Shown here in pieces: positions 21,894 to 34,942 of a stretch of 64,000 bases of DNA (position 1 is its first letter; every line of letters begins with the position of its first letter). Below the pieces are notes generated by a model. The model was not told the origin of the DNA. It saw only the letters and a program-made list of their open reading frames with translations, and did not search any database. The DNA is from Rehmannia glutinosa (taxonomy: Eukaryota > Streptophyta > Magnoliopsida > Lamiales > Orobanchaceae): assembly GCA_016081115.2 (NCBI GenBank), contig CM071924.1:93448616-93512615 (forward strand), written 5' to 3'. A program made the position numbers and the translations under genes.

Positions 21894-24094
21894 TGTGAGG
21901 GCCCGACTTTTAACAACGTGAGATACGGTGTTATGTAGTGATTATTTATTCAGCTATGTATCACAAAAACCTATTATTAATGAAACGCGACTCGACTTTT
22001 ATTTATTTCTTCCAATGTCAATTACGTCTTCCTTATTTTCGAGCGTATTGATTTTATATTCTCCTCTAGTACTAATACTTGGTCGATTAACTACGACTTT
22101 AGAATTTTTGGACCCTCGATAATTTAGGAGTATATTCCGAGCCTTATCCGAATATTTCATCTTATTCTATAATTCATCCCAACCAACTTCCAATTTATTT
22201 TTGGAGTACATATTTCTTATTTCACATCTTTATTTTAAGTTTCTAAATATTTAATTATGGATATTTATACATTTTATTTTTCCTCAATTTTATAAAGATA
22301 AGAAACCAAATATTTTTTCCCTAATTTTCGAATTTATCACCTAAAATGGAAAAATAACTCATTTTTCTTTCATTATTGTTTTATTTTTTTGTATCTCCCA
22401 ACTAGATTATTATGGGGGAAAAAATAATAAATAAAATTTTGATAATTTTATTTCTATTTTATTTTATGTCTTGCAAGCCTACATATAAAAATTTTCTCTA
22501 CAAATCCCACTATCACATTAGCCAACTCAACAAATTTTAAATTTCTCCCTAAAACCTAGCTTTTGGCCAGTTGTCCCTAAGAAAGTAACCTAGCTATTAA
22601 TTTATGTCCTAACTTCCCCAATTATTATCCTAACTCATCATTTAACCAAAACAAAACATAAATCTTCTCTCCAACTTCTCTCCAAAAATCCTCCAACATT
22701 TTATCTAAGCATAAGTTCATCTTATTCTTCAAAAGTTCAAACAATCTTTATATCTTCAAAACACACATTCTTTATATCTTCAAATATTTCTTCTTTCTTC
22801 AAACACTTAACAAAAAAAAATCCCTTGATTTATCGTATCGTCTTGACCGATTAATACGCGATCGTGGGGCGACTTCCTCGTCTTGCAATTTCGAATCTAT
22901 AACGGACTTATGTTCCACCTAATCTTTCAAGATATCGAAGATTGCTTATCCTCCCGATAATCATCTTAATCCAAATAACTCCACCAACGCCATAATTACT
23001 TTACGCAAATTTTTGAAAACTTTTCATGAACTGCTTCCCGAATCAATATACTCGACTGCTTGGTTGACTACCTGAACGTGTATTTAATTTACTGCCTGAG
23101 TCAACTTGGTGTGTTGAGCTCACAGTCAGAATGGATACGTCGGGGGATGGGAACCGGCAACTCATTCGCTATTCCACTCTTCCGGCCCCATCGCCCTAAT
23201 CCCATGGCGGGGACGGAGTTTGTCCAAGGAAGCGGGTCGTAGTACTAGAGGTATAATCATGATTATGACAAACCGAGCCTTGCTAGCTCAACGTGGATTT
23301 TGTCTTTGCCTATGGAGCGATAAGGTGGACAGTCTTGGACCATCATGAATGGGGAGTTACAAGAAAGAACGAAGGAATCGTCATCGATCCACACGATTCG
23401 GAGTTGAACGGAATGTTTGGTTGGCGCTACACTTCAAGACGCAACCGCTACTTGTAATGCATGGGTTGGCGCTACACTCAAAGACGCAACCACTAATTGT
23501 CTTGCATGGGATTGGCGCTACACATCGACGCAATCTCTCTGTCTGCTTGAATCATCGTGCCTGTGTGACCACAAACTATTTCTTAAACTGTATAAATATA
23601 TTACTTAATATATATTTATCACGATGCTTGTGGGCTATGTGTGAAATCATGCATCATACCTCACGCATTTTCATACAACCGTTTTCTCGCATTAACTATA
23701 TATATCGCCACATTTGCACACGATCACCCCATCCACTGAGATTTCTGTCTCACTCCCTCATGTTTTCTTACCTTTAGATGAAGAGTACGTTGAAGACGTC
23801 GAACCTACCATAGATTGAATCCCTACCATTGATGTGGAGAGATATTCCTTTTACTTTTATTGTTGATTGGACTTCTTCATTTTATTTCTGTTTGGACTGT
23901 AAGTTAAATTCGGACAATCTCTTGGGTTGTAATCGGATACCGTCAGACCTTAAGATGTAATTTGTACTTGGGTTTATTTTAATTCCGCTGCATTAGACTC
24001 TTTTCACTTGGAGTTTCATATCATGGGTTTAGACTGTTGATTTATTTTCTGTTTAAGTGATTGATCGTTGTCGCGTCGCTTTTGGGGCGTGACA
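21894..24094 (+). repeat. Solo LTR of Tekay/Del-like gypsy family
   Basis: 2.2 kb, from TGTGAGGGCCCGAC to GGGGCGTGACA, with a perfect 5-bp TSD. Its right part (about 22850-24094) is the reverse complement of the left parts of the LTRs at 49746 and 59588, for example the gtcgcgtcgcttttggggcgtgaca end and the tgacaaaccgagccttgctagc segment. The remaining left part differs, so it is a related but distinct family member in the opposite orientation. No internal domain is present, consistent with LTR-LTR recombination. Confidence 0.9.
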
Positions 24095-24099
24095 TTTCG

Positions 24100-25860
24100 A
24101 GTTCAAACATTCGGTATTTCGAAAATTTAAGTACTGTCGATCGAAAATTTAGGGATGAGGCAATATAAAATTTCGATTATGTTCAAAAAAATGGAGTTTT
24201 CGAGTTCAAATCTCCGTTTTTTCGAATATTTTAGTAATGTTGATCGAACATATAGGGTTTTATTTTTTATCAAAATATTAGTTAAATTTTTCAGGTGTTT
24301 CAAAGTTTAAAACTCTCAGATTTTAGAAAAAATGAAGTCTTATTTTTAGTATTATTTGTTTTTTTTCACGATTTCGAAATATAATACATAGATGTTTTTT
24401 ATTAGTTCTGGATCTGAGTAAAAAAATCAGATCTAAATTTTTTTGTTGATGTTTCGGGCTGGATAAAACCGAACGGCAAAACAAATCTCGTATGTCGATG
24501 ATTATCACTATCAGAATTTGTGTTTTAATTATTTAAACGATTCCAGGACCTTTTTTTTTTAATTTTGTGGGATTAAAACGGGTTAAAATGCATGTTTTTA
24601 CAATATAGATCTAAGTAAATTGTAGCAAATCTAGACTTTTTCTGAACAAACTCAACCGGAAAAAAATATCAGATCCAACATCTTCACGGCGCCGGTGAAA
24701 TCCACGGTAAGAATTAATTTTTTAATTTTTATTTTATCTTATTACTAAAATTATTCCTGACTATTTTTTTTATTTTTGCGGATAATTAATAAACATTGAG
24801 ATATAATTTATTTTGTTAAAATAATTTAAAACTATATTTTATTTCTTGAAAAAAAATTGATTTAGAAAAGATCATCATTTCCAGATGATCTTATGAAGTC
24901 AGTTGAAATTTTTTCGGTATCTATTTTTGTTTCGGTCTCCGTACATATTTTCAAACAGAAGAATCTCTTTATATCATATTTCATCAGATATGAAATCCAA
25001 CAACACTTTCATAAAACCCTACTTTTTTGGAAAAAAATAGTGTAGATCTACGGTGATAAAATATTGGGTAGTCGTATTCGATGATATCTGTTAAAATCGT
25101 ATTCGATTTTAACAGTGCCGACAAAAAAAGGTAACTTCTTACAAATTTTGTCTAATTTATTATTTTTAAATATTTACTATTATAATATTTTTCTAACAAA
25201 TTGTACCATTTTTTTTGCAGATCTATAATTTCTTAAATTTGGAAGAACAACAATTTAGGTACATTTATGAGCATCGATTATTATTTATGGTTATTATGCT
25301 ATTTATTATTAATTTATTATATATATATATATATATATCTATATGTATATATAGAAGATTATTGTCTATTCTAAAAAAACAGAATTGAATAAATTATTGG
25401 CATATTGAATTAACATGTTTTGATTATTATCCTATTTAATAGGATAGAAAACCGTGGTCTATTATACATAAAATATTTTGCAAAATTCTTTTTGATAATT
25501 TTAATTATATGTCCGATGTTATACTACTTATGACTTTGTTGTGTTTATAATGTGTTCGTGTTATGCAAAAAGGTGTTGAAGGACATCTAACAATGAAAAA
25601 CATTAGCACACAAAAAGATAAGATACTAACCTATGCTATTCCTTTTACATTAAAAGAACATGAAATCTTATTTTATTATTAAGAAACTAATCTATATATT
25701 TATTGTCTTCGAGGATGAACATAACAATCCAAGCAAAAGAACAAAGATCAAAGAAAAATCTGATACATATAAGTCAAACACTGAACCATTTTACATGTAT
25801 TTAACAGTTGATTAACTATGAAAATCAGAATATAAGTTTTAAAAATGCAATATTTTTATA
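24100..25860. other. Unidentified AT-rich non-coding DNA
   Basis: Continues the sequence present at 21706-21893 before the solo LTR inserted; both carry tttcgattatgttc followed by ggggttttcg/ggagttttcg. No coding frame is seen. Intron-like ends are visible (ggtaacttc near 25128 and tttttttgcag near 25221). A perfect 12-bp-stem hairpin lies at 25088-25115 and a (TA)n run at about 25318-25340. It could be a promoter/5'UTR relic or transposon interior; I cannot say. Confidence 0.3.
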
Positions 25861-26580
25861 TTAAATTACTATACCGTCGTGATTGCTGATATTTCTCTTG
25901 CGTTTGATGCCGAAAACAATACATGAAGCTCGACCAAAAAAAAAAAGAATAGAGGAAATCGGGCAAAGCAAAAAAAAATTCTGAAAATTGTGAAAAATGA
26001 GAGTTTGAGGCTATAGAAAAAGAAAAAAAGGCAAAAAAAGGTCGAGAGAATGAAAAAGGAGAAATAAGGGTGGAATTGAGTTGAAAAAGAAAACGATATT
26101 ATGTTGAAATTGGGTTGGTGAATTGCAAGTCGTATGCTTAAATTCTATTTACTCAAGTCAAGTCACTTAATCCAAATTTCCCTCCCCTAACCAAAGAGCC
26201 TACATTACAGCCAAATGAAAAGTCTTTTTTGATTCTTAGATTGTGCACACAAAAGTGGTCGAGATGTTAGACGATTTGCAAGCCTATGGTAGTTCTACAT
26301 TTCTAAATTGATTTGAGCGTAAACACTATCCATACACTTTTGAGAGTCGAGTGATACACTACCTACTTGTGAGTCGCGATGTCGAATACCCAAAGAGAGT
26401 ATTGACTATGCCGAGTTTATGAATAATGACTTCTTGATAATGAATTACATGGTTTCCGTGAGTATGGAGTCGAGTGCTATTTAATGTTCATAGTGTTTTT
26501 GAGTGTTCGTTCATTTTTACCCCTTAAATTGTTTTTCTAAATTTGCTCGAGGACGAGCAATGCTTTAAGTTTGGGGATTT
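25861..26580 (+). mobile_element. 3' non-coding end of another gypsy element with polypurine tract
   Basis: A/G-rich non-coding DNA ends in gctcgaggacgagcaa followed by taagtttggggattt, the same polypurine-tract arrangement as at 1150-1207. An LTR begins immediately after. No coding domain remains upstream. Confidence 0.65.
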
Positions 26581-28038
26581 TGATGAGTGTAAAATATACG
26601 TGAATTTGAGGGTTTAAAATGATATATATTTGATGCATTTGCACGCATATTCAGTGTGTTTTGCTTGGTTTTCTTTGTTGGGCGTGATACTGCGTACTCT
26701 TGTGAATTTTGCAGAAAATAGAGCTAAATTGGATAAAAAGAGATATCACGTTCCAAAGTATGGGTCAATAGCTAATGTACGAGCAAATATATGAAGGAGA
26801 GAAGCATGGAAAGTCAAACAAAAGGAATTTTCCTTCAAAAAACGTCAAGACGCGCTAACAGTTTCCAGCACTGGCGGGGTTTAGTATTTTGACCATAACT
26901 TCCTCTACAAAATTGATATTGAGGTGATTCAAGTGGATATGGAAAACCAAAAGAAAGATCTACAACGTTCATGAAGACCCCGAGATCAAATTCCGATTGC
27001 ACGACCCGGGTGTGCGACATAACTGGGGCTGAATTGGTCTCCTTTTCCTACTCAAACTCTGCAAGTGATCTCTCCAAGCATTTATAAAAGGGACCCAAGG
27101 CTATGCACGAAAATAGATCCATCAACACATCATTCCATACATCATTCCATACAACACTCTCATTCATAGCACTTCTATACTTTAGTTTTTTGGTATTTTT
27201 CTCTTGTTTTCAACATTGGGATTGCTTGGGTTATTCCCCTTGAAGTTATTTTTGCTTCTTAATCAAAGAGTAAGATTTCTCCATTTCTTTTGTGTGATTT
27301 TAATTGTTGGGAGATTATTATTATTGCATGATCATGTTTATGATTATATTCTTTCCTTCAATTGAGATTATGATCCCATCCCCAAGCATGAACTAATTTC
27401 CTTGTTCTAGGATTATGATGATTTGATTCAAGCAAACAAGCATGAATATTGATTAATTGATTTGCTTTCCTGGATAAATTGCTTTATTTGATAATTGATT
27501 GTCTGATCAACTTTTGATTATTTTGGGGGAATAATTGAGATCGAGAGAAGATATTATTCCTGGACTAAATTTATTCAAGGGGTTAGATATGAATCAGAAA
27601 TGTATTATCTAACCCAAGGCTTAATGAAAATAGCAAATTATTGGGATAACCCTAATCTGTGAATACGAAAGTTATCAGATCTAGACCTAGTCTTTACATG
27701 TTTGTTATATTTGTTAACCGTATGATCAATTAATTGATATTCTGCTTGCAAGTTTGATGAGATGAATCCATAATCCTAGACTTTCTTCCAAATCTTTTTC
27801 TCCAAGTTTAATCTGCTTAGTTTTAATTCGTCTTTTTGATTATTTTCTTTTAGTTTAAATAAAACCAACAAATGCGGTTAGAGTGTTTAAGATTTATTTT
27901 TCGTCTATTGTGATACATAATAATTATTTGGCTAAGTCTTCCTTGAGAGACGACTTGTGGTCAACTTGCTACCCTACAATTGATCTCGTTCTCTTGAGAG
28001 GATTGCTAGATTTATTTTAGGTGTTTATTGGTCGAACA
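26581..28038 (+). repeat. 3' LTR of gypsy element
   Basis: About 1.46 kb, starting TGATGAGTGT after the polypurine tract and ending near ggtcgaaca. A TATA-like tttataaaaggg is near 27081. The sequence differs from the gypsy LTRs at 1208 and 19999, so it is a third family. The right boundary is inferred from the shared cgaaca LTR ending. Confidence 0.6.
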
Positions 28039-28434
28039 AATTTTTTTCTATATATCAAAAAAATCAGAAAAAAACATAAAATAAAAAATACAAATATTTC
28101 ATGTATCTTAATTATGTATTACATCTTACCCTCGTATACCTTTGCCACGACACATTTGAAAAATCATAACCAAAGACTACAAACTACGCCCGGTCGAGAT
28201 ATGGCAAAATAACATCAACATATTCTTCCCATAAAGTGAAACATATGCTATTATTCCTAACACAATTCACATATTTATTAAATAAAAAATATTTTAAAAA
28301 AACTGAAAGGTAAACAACTAATAATTTAATGTTGAAGTATAAATAACAAAAACATAATTTTAAAAAAACAATTTAATAAAGCGATTGTTTTAAATAATGA
28401 ATAAGTGAAAAATCTGATAATTAAATATATCTTA
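28039..28434. other. AT-rich spacer
   Basis: A 63-codon frame at 28021-28212 is the only open stretch and shows no family features. Confidence 0.4.
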
Positions 28435-29050
28435 CTACAAGTCTTCAAGCGTAATATCAATAAAACGCGTCAGCTTGCCACTATATTCCTTCGTTTGAGC
28501 AGATTGCATAGCTGTAACTTTTCCTATGATGTCTTTTCACAAAAACTCACTTGATAAATTGAATTTAAATATTCTACGCAAATCAAAATCTATTTGTACA
28601 AAGTTTAGTCTACAATACCAAAAAACATGGTGACATCAACTCCTTCAACGCTGGACAATTCTCCGAAACTTTTGAAATTATACATTCTGTATAGTGAGCC
28701 ACAATAAAATCCTTCAGCACATAGACATTGCCTTCTTCATTGAGTTTTTAAATTATGGCACATGCATTTTTCTTATAGTTCCATGAATCCGGTCACCCTG
28801 CGATAAAATTAATTGAAATTAGAAAATAATTTTTGATAATGTATAATGCATATTTTTCAAATAAAATTTTGCAAAATGACATAATAACTGTATTACCTCA
28901 GAATCATGACACACGCACTCCATGCTTTGAATTTGGCTATTGTCGTTATACATCGGCTTTTCATAGAAACGAACCAATCTAAGCTTCATAGCCCACTGAC
29001 TCTTGCACATATTGATATCCTTGATCAATGACATAATTGGCGCCATTTTT
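28435..29050 (-). pseudogene. RPA70-like single-strand DNA-binding (OB-fold) pseudogene
   Basis: Minus-strand pieces match the plant replication protein A 70-kDa subunit family (DUF223 OB folds). Exon-like piece 1 (28897 to about 29040) reads SLIKDINMCKSQWAMKLRLV then QSMECVCHDSE, ending in a GT donor. After a 99-bp intron and a cgcag acceptor, piece 2 (28797 down to about 28640) reads GDRIHGTIRKMHVP, a stop and a frameshift, then EEGNVYVLKDFIVAHYTE. Piece 3 (about 28535-28437) reads DIIGKVTAMQSAQTKEYSGK, like the start of the second OB fold. Such genes are often carried by plant Helitrons, but no Helitron terminus was found. Confidence 0.65.
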
Positions 29051-29190
29051 TTTGGTATTTTTAATGTTAAATCTCGTATGCTTTCTTTTGCAGAGAAATT
29101 ACCAGTTGTTGAAGAATGAATGCAGTGAAAAAAAATCATTAAACATGCATACTTATAGGACCGTGGTGTATAATTATAGTAAATATTCAT

Positions 29191-29760
29191 TATGATCCTT
29201 TCTATAGATGTTATAGTAATGGAAAAATCATGTGATTAACTTGCATAAATTGGACATCAAGGGGATTTGTTTCCTAAGCAAATAATTTTTTTTGTTTCAG
29301 TCAAAATTTAATTCATTTCAATTTAGTAAAATTAATGATATATTTATATATCATATATTAGAATCGATTTAACTGGATTTTATGAAAAATTAACTTGCAA
29401 AACACATGATTTGTTTCCATTAATATAATTATTATAACACAAGATTTGTGTGGGATATACTTCCATTAATATAATTATCATAATACATGATTCGTTTCCA
29501 TTAATATGATAACAGATTATCGATACTAATCAATAATTATATTTGTTTTTATTAATATAATTATTGATTACTGATATAAAATATTTAGTAGAATAAATCC
29601 CGAAATTTAAGCTATTATTGATTGTTGATATTAATTATTTAGTAGAATTAATCCCCCAATTTAAGCAAATTACTTAATAGATTAAACCACGGATTTAAGC
29701 AAAATTCAACCACGGATTTAAGCAAAAGTCGATTTTTATATATTACTAATTTTGGAAATC
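29191..29760. repeat. Degenerate AT-rich short repeats
   Basis: Several loose copies of cattaatataattat (about 29420-29570), of ttagtagaataaatccc (about 29588 and 29640), and of accacggatttaagcaaa (about 29687 and 29711). No gene. Confidence 0.5.
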
Positions 29761-30548
29761 TCGTTTAGGTGGGAAAAAGTTTTATTTTACTATTTATTAG
29801 TGACTTGGTTATTATATATATAGATTGTCTTACATAACAGTAATTTAATCAAAATCATGCACTATCGATCTAAACTAGCATTAAATTTATAAGTAAGACA
29901 AAAGAATGAGATTTAAAAGAATATTTAGACAATTGACTAAGGTATTAATTAACGAGAAGGAAGGTAAAATTAAATCAACACACATTGCGTGGCCTTAGAT
30001 GGAGTGCAAAACAAATACTTTTTCAGTTATTTTTCAGTTATTTCAATCACAGTTGTTTGTGTTGGAGTGTGGTTTTTTTGTTGTGTTTTTGATGCAGTAC
30101 TAAAATGAAATATATTTTATTAGAAAATCATCAATTGTTCTTGTGTTTTAATATATCAACTATCATTTTTTTGGCTAAAATAATATATTTATTAGAAAAT
30201 CATAATTGCGTGTTTTACACACAAAATGCATCTTTTGGCATAACTTGGACGCTTCAAATATGCCAACAATATCATACGACAATTTTAATTTTGAAATTTT
30301 GTTGTGGGGATTTGTATTGTATATTGGATCTTTTAATTATTTATGTTCTATTTGAATTCTCATATTTGGTATTTTTCAAATTGTGCGATGCACGAACTAT
30401 ATTTTTACTAATATGATTTTTAGTGATTGCAAGAAATTTAGAATTTTGATAAATAATCAAAATATAAAGAAAATAAATTTGATAATAAATCATACGATCA
30501 AACAATATAATATAAATTATTATAAAATATTAAATTTTTTCTAATAAG
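29761..30548. other. AT-rich intergenic DNA
   Basis: A 103-codon frame (30105-30413) is rich in Ile/Leu/Phe as expected of AT-rich non-coding DNA. I do not regard it as a gene. Confidence 0.4.
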
Positions 30549-30655
30549 TTGGGAGTAGTGGTCGGAGGGGAGGGGATAAATTTCAAAGAAACTGAAAGAT
30601 ACATGGTTCGAACTCTGGTCAACACCCCTTATAAAGGGTGAGCGAAAAAAAAAAA
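30549..30655 (+). mobile_element. Short SINE-like retroposon
   Basis: About 105 bp with an A-box-like tagtggtcggagg (about 30555), a B box ggttcgaactc (about 30605) and an A-run at 30645-30655. Spacing fits a tRNA-derived Pol III promoter. No secure target duplication, and the body is shorter than most plant SINEs. Confidence 0.45.
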
Positions 30656-30993
30656 TTAAATACATAATACTTGGTTTTGTGAATGTGAATTGTATCTATT
30701 TGAATATTTGAATATTTTGTACCCTATTTGATTTATATTCTTATTAAATTCAAAAGGTAATTGATTATTTTTTAATTTTATATTAAGTAATTTTAAATTC
30801 AAAAAACTAAAGCAATATACAATAAATGTACATAAAAATTAAATATAAATAAATATATTTTCTTAAACCTAATTTATTTATAAAATTTACAAATCTTCAT
30901 TTATTTTTTGTTTATTTAATATAATTCGCAATCAAAATACAACATTAATAAATTATCATCTTTAATGGATAATCGATATTATTAATGAGACGG

Positions 30994-31151
30994 ATTGAAA
31001 GCACGCCCAATTGGTTCTATTAAGATATTTTAGACAATAAATCTTGTTATTTGAGCAAAGATTGTTCGAAATACTGAAAGCATGTCCAATTAGTTCAATT
31101 AAAATATTTTAGACAATAAATCTTATTATTTGAGCAAAGATTGCTCAAAAT
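30994..31151. repeat. 79-bp tandem duplication
   Basis: Two adjacent copies starting attgaaagcacgcccaatt and actgaaagcatgtccaatt, each continuing through tattttagacaataaatctt. They are about 85-90% identical by eye. Non-coding. Confidence 0.85.
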
Positions 31152-32097
31152 ATTTAAACATTATCAAAGAAAATATGTATTATTTGTTCTTTCTTACTAA
31201 ACCATTATATATTATTATATTAGAAATATAAATTATCAATAATATAAAAAATAATATGTTTGTATATTCAACATACAAAAAAAACATATATTCATATTAT
31301 TTGAAAGAGTTTAAAAAATGAAAATTATTTTACATTGAACTTAAATAGTCAAAATAATTTCGACATTCAATATATTGTTTTATTTGTTATAATCATTTAT
31401 TATTAAAATATTTTAAATTATTGAACTTGTTAAGTTACAAATTGTTTTTCCAAAAACAAAATAAAAAATCAAAACTGAGGTACAATTATTAAAACATGCT
31501 AAAAAATAATTGTTATTAAGGGCAATTTTATCCAAACATTAGATTACAATTTGATTGAGGGGCGTAAGTGTCACATTGACAAGTTCAAGGAGGTAAATAA
31601 GATATATAACCAAGTTTAGGGAGTATTATTCTATTTTTCCCTATATTGTATTTTCAATATTCCATAATAAAGTCATTTCAAGTTCTAATAATTTTATATG
31701 GTTTACTTAGAAAGCTGAGCAGCGGTCAGAATTATTAAAGAAACTAAACAAAATCTATGTTTTATATTTAGCAACATAATTTTTGGGGGAATGAAACATC
31801 TCAAAAATAAAAAACTATTTTGTTTTTATATATATAAAAAATATCAAGCAGCAAATTCATATCTAATTTCAAATGTACAACTTTGAAATTTGAATATCAA
31901 AATATGTTGATAAATATAGAAAATAATTTATATTAAAATAAAGAGTACATTAATATTTATAAAAATAATTTTCTATATATAATAAACTATTATGAATATA
32001 ATTTTATATTAAATAAAAATTAATTTTCTTCTTACATAAATTATAAAATATTATGTATGGATATATGTAATAAATAATATGTGGATACACTTTGAGA
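31152..32097. other. AT-rich intergenic DNA
   Basis: No coding frame or repeat boundary recognised. Confidence 0.5.
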
Positions 32098-32111
32098 TAT
32101 TTTCTTCAATT

Positions 32112-34126
32112 GGAACTATCTTGACTTGGTTATGAAGGAAATGAACTTTCATCCGGTTTGGAGGAACTGGATAAGAACGTGTCTATCTTCAGCCACTACT
32201 TCGATCCTAGTTAATGGGAGCCCTTCCTTAGACTTTCAGTTACAAAGGGGCCTTAGACAAGGAGACCCACTATCACCCCTGCTCTTTCTTATTGCTGCCG
32301 AAGGTCTAAGCAAGTTGATGGTCCTGGAAACAGAAAATGGTTATTTTTCCCCTTATAAAATTGGGGAAAACCAAGTTGTAATCTCGCACCATCAGTTTGC
32401 CGATGACTCTATTTTTTGGAGACGCAATCTGGGAAAACATATTTTGTCTTAAAAAGATTCTCAGAATTTTTGAAATTATATCAGGTCTGAAGATCAATTT
32501 TCACAAAAGTTGTCTTCTTGGTATTGGAATGGCTCATTCTGAGTTAGAAGCAATAGCAGTCTTCCTTAACTGCAAGACTGGCACCTTCCCTATAAATTAT
32601 CTTGGATTGCCGATATGATCCCCAAGGTCCAGCCCCCATGTTTGGCGTCCACTGGTCAATAAACTGAAAAATCGTATTTGTTGTTGGGAGAATAAAAATA
32701 TTTCTATTGGTGGTCGAGCTACACTTCTAAACTCTATCCTTAATTCCATTCCCATCTATTTTCTCTCTTTTTTTCGGCTCCCTAAAACCATCCTTACCCA
32801 CATTTCCAAAATTCAAAAAAAAAATTTGGGGTGGAAAATTTGATAATAATAAAATTGCTTGGGTCAAATGGGACTTAATTTGTAGACCTAAAGAGAAAGG
32901 TGGATTATCCATTAAGGATGTGAGTTGGTTTAATGTAGCTCTTTTGGGAAAATGGCTCTGGAGATTTCTTGTCGAAAAGGATCATTTATGGGTGAATGTT
33001 TTGGCTTCAAAGTACGGCGAACAAGGGTGGTTCAGAAAGGATACCGAAGTTAGAGGAAGAATCCCAAAGCCGTCGAAATGATGGAGGGACATTGGTAAAA
33101 TCTTGAATGACAGAGGACTCGAAAATTGGTTTTTGGCAAGACTTGAAAAGATTATTGGAGACAGAAAAACTTCATCTTTCTGGCGGGATCCTTGGCTTGA
33201 GGGAAGAAGCCCGGCGAGCATATTTGGTCGTCTAGCCAATATTGACAGAGACAAAAACAAGAATATAGCGGAGAAGGGTCATTGGGAGAGTGATAATTGG
33301 GTCTGGGATTGGAGATGGAGAAGACACCTCTTTGAATGGGAAACGGTACTATTCTCTAACCTTTTTGCTCTTTTGGACAAGGTTCAATTTAAGGCTGATA
33401 AACATGATTTGTGGAAATGGAATGCGTGTCCTAGAGGTGTATACGCTGTGAAGAGTGCTTATAACATTCTTGTTGATCTTAACTCCAACGTACAATCAGT
33501 AGGGCTCATTTGAAAATTGTTTAGTGTTCTGTAGTTCCCTCTAAAGTGTCAGTCTTCGGATGGAAATTACTATAAGACATAATTCCAACTAGAATTAATC
33601 TTCGCAAAAGGAAAATTTTGGTAGACAATGAATCGATTATTGTCCCTTCGCGCAATAAAGTTGAAGAGACCTCTTCGCATTTATTTTTCACTTGTGAGTT
33701 CGACCATTCGGTTTGGATGAAAATTTACAATTGGTTTGGGCTACAAATTGTTCTCCCAAATCTTTGCTATAGCTTGTCTTTCCCAAACATATATAGGTCT
33801 CGATTTCAAATTGTCAAGCTAAGCATGAATGGAAGGCCCTTTGGCTTGGTGTGATTTGGGGAATTTGGAAAGAACGCAATAGAATCATTTTTCAAAATGA
33901 GCTAATGGATTTGGACAAGGCGCGAGCTTATCAAGTTAAGGATTTGGTTATGGTTAGGTCTAGACATTCCAAACTTTGTGCGATTTCCTTCTTGGATTGG
34001 TTGTTGGAACCAAAAATTTGTATCGGAATTTAGTTCTGCAATCCCTTTGTCCATGGGTTGGGGCACCCCTTGTGCTCCATTAATAATAAATTTTTTTTTG
34101 CTGATCAAAAATAAAATAAAATAAGT
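32112..34126 (+). pseudogene. 5'-truncated L1-type LINE
   Basis: Starts inside the RT domain (NYLDLVMKEMNF), then ILVNGSPSLDFQLQRGLRQGDPLSPLLFLI and the catalytic FADDSIFW near 32397. The RT thumb region follows, with IAWVKWDLICRPKEKGGLSI and VALLGKWLWRFL, then a stop at 33079. A 136-codon open stretch (33103-33510) includes the zf-RVT-like DLWKWNACPRGVYAVKSAYNIL. The C-terminal part reads GVIWGIWKERNRIIFQNE (about 33850). Frameshifts lie near 32430, 32620 and 33510. The tail is A-rich. An imperfect duplication, tattttcttcaatt at 32098 versus tattttctaattcaatt at 34127, flanks it. Confidence 0.85.
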
Positions 34127-34359
34127 ATTTTCTAATTCAATTTAACCAACTTAAAGACACTTCTATATAATTAATAAGAAATGGGCTAAGCCCAAATAAC
34201 AATTATATATATCATAAATAGCCAAAATATATGAATATAAAAGAGAAATGGCAAACATGCCCTACGTTTTTTGGAAAAATGACACAATTTACGCTCATAT
34301 CACTTTTTTATCCGCCCCTTGATTTTTTTTTAATATTTTATGCTCCTGCATATTTTTAC

Positions 34360-34800
34360 ACTATTTTTTATTCATGTGTTGTTTTATACATTTTTTTCTA
34401 TTGTTTATGTGTTGTTTATACATTTTTAATGTTGTTCTAATTTTTTTTGTGTTATTTCCATATAGTTTTCAATGTCTCAACACATTTTTAACCCATTTTA
34501 AGCTATTTTTGTTCATATTGTATTTTCTATATTGCTTACATTGTTTATGGGCTGTTTATATACAATTTTTAAATGTAGTTATGATTTTTCTTTGTTATTT
34601 CCATATAATTTTCGATGTTCCAACGCAATTTTTATAAATTTTAAGATCTTTTTGTTCATATGGTGTTTTTTATATTTGTTTATGGATTATTTCTATATAT
34701 ATATAATTTTCAAAGTTGTTATATTGTTTATTAGTTGTTTCCATGTTTTTGACATCTCAATACATTAGATCGAAAATTAAATTGTATTTTTCTATTCATG
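34360..34800. repeat. About 143-bp AT-rich tandem repeat, 2.5-3 copies
   Basis: The motif gttatttccatat followed by tttcaatgtctcaac-like sequence recurs at about 34451, 34594 and (gttgtttccatg) 34736, a period of 142-143 bp. The repeats produce several overlapping Phe/Tyr-rich spurious frames. A related single unit lies at about 40800-40935. Confidence 0.7.
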
Positions 34801-34942
34801 TGTTTTCTCTATATTATTTTCAATGTGTTTTGTTTTAATATGTGTTATGTTATGTGTATATTTCTTGATTATTTTTATAAGTGTTTAAGTATAAAATTAG
34901 TTATTTAATGGGGGCATAAATTATTTTTCATTGAAATTTTAT

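Noticed and set aside
19999..28038. The gypsy 5' LTR at 19999 and 3' LTR at 26581 as one element
   Set aside because: The LTR sequences do not match, so they are ends of two families.
30105..30416. 103-codon frame as a possible small gene
   Set aside because: Ile/Leu/Phe-rich, no motif, no promoter or splice context, same base composition as flanks.
34231..34768. Three overlapping hydrophobic frames resembling small membrane proteins
   Set aside because: Overlapping frames over a T-rich tandem repeat; composition alone explains them.
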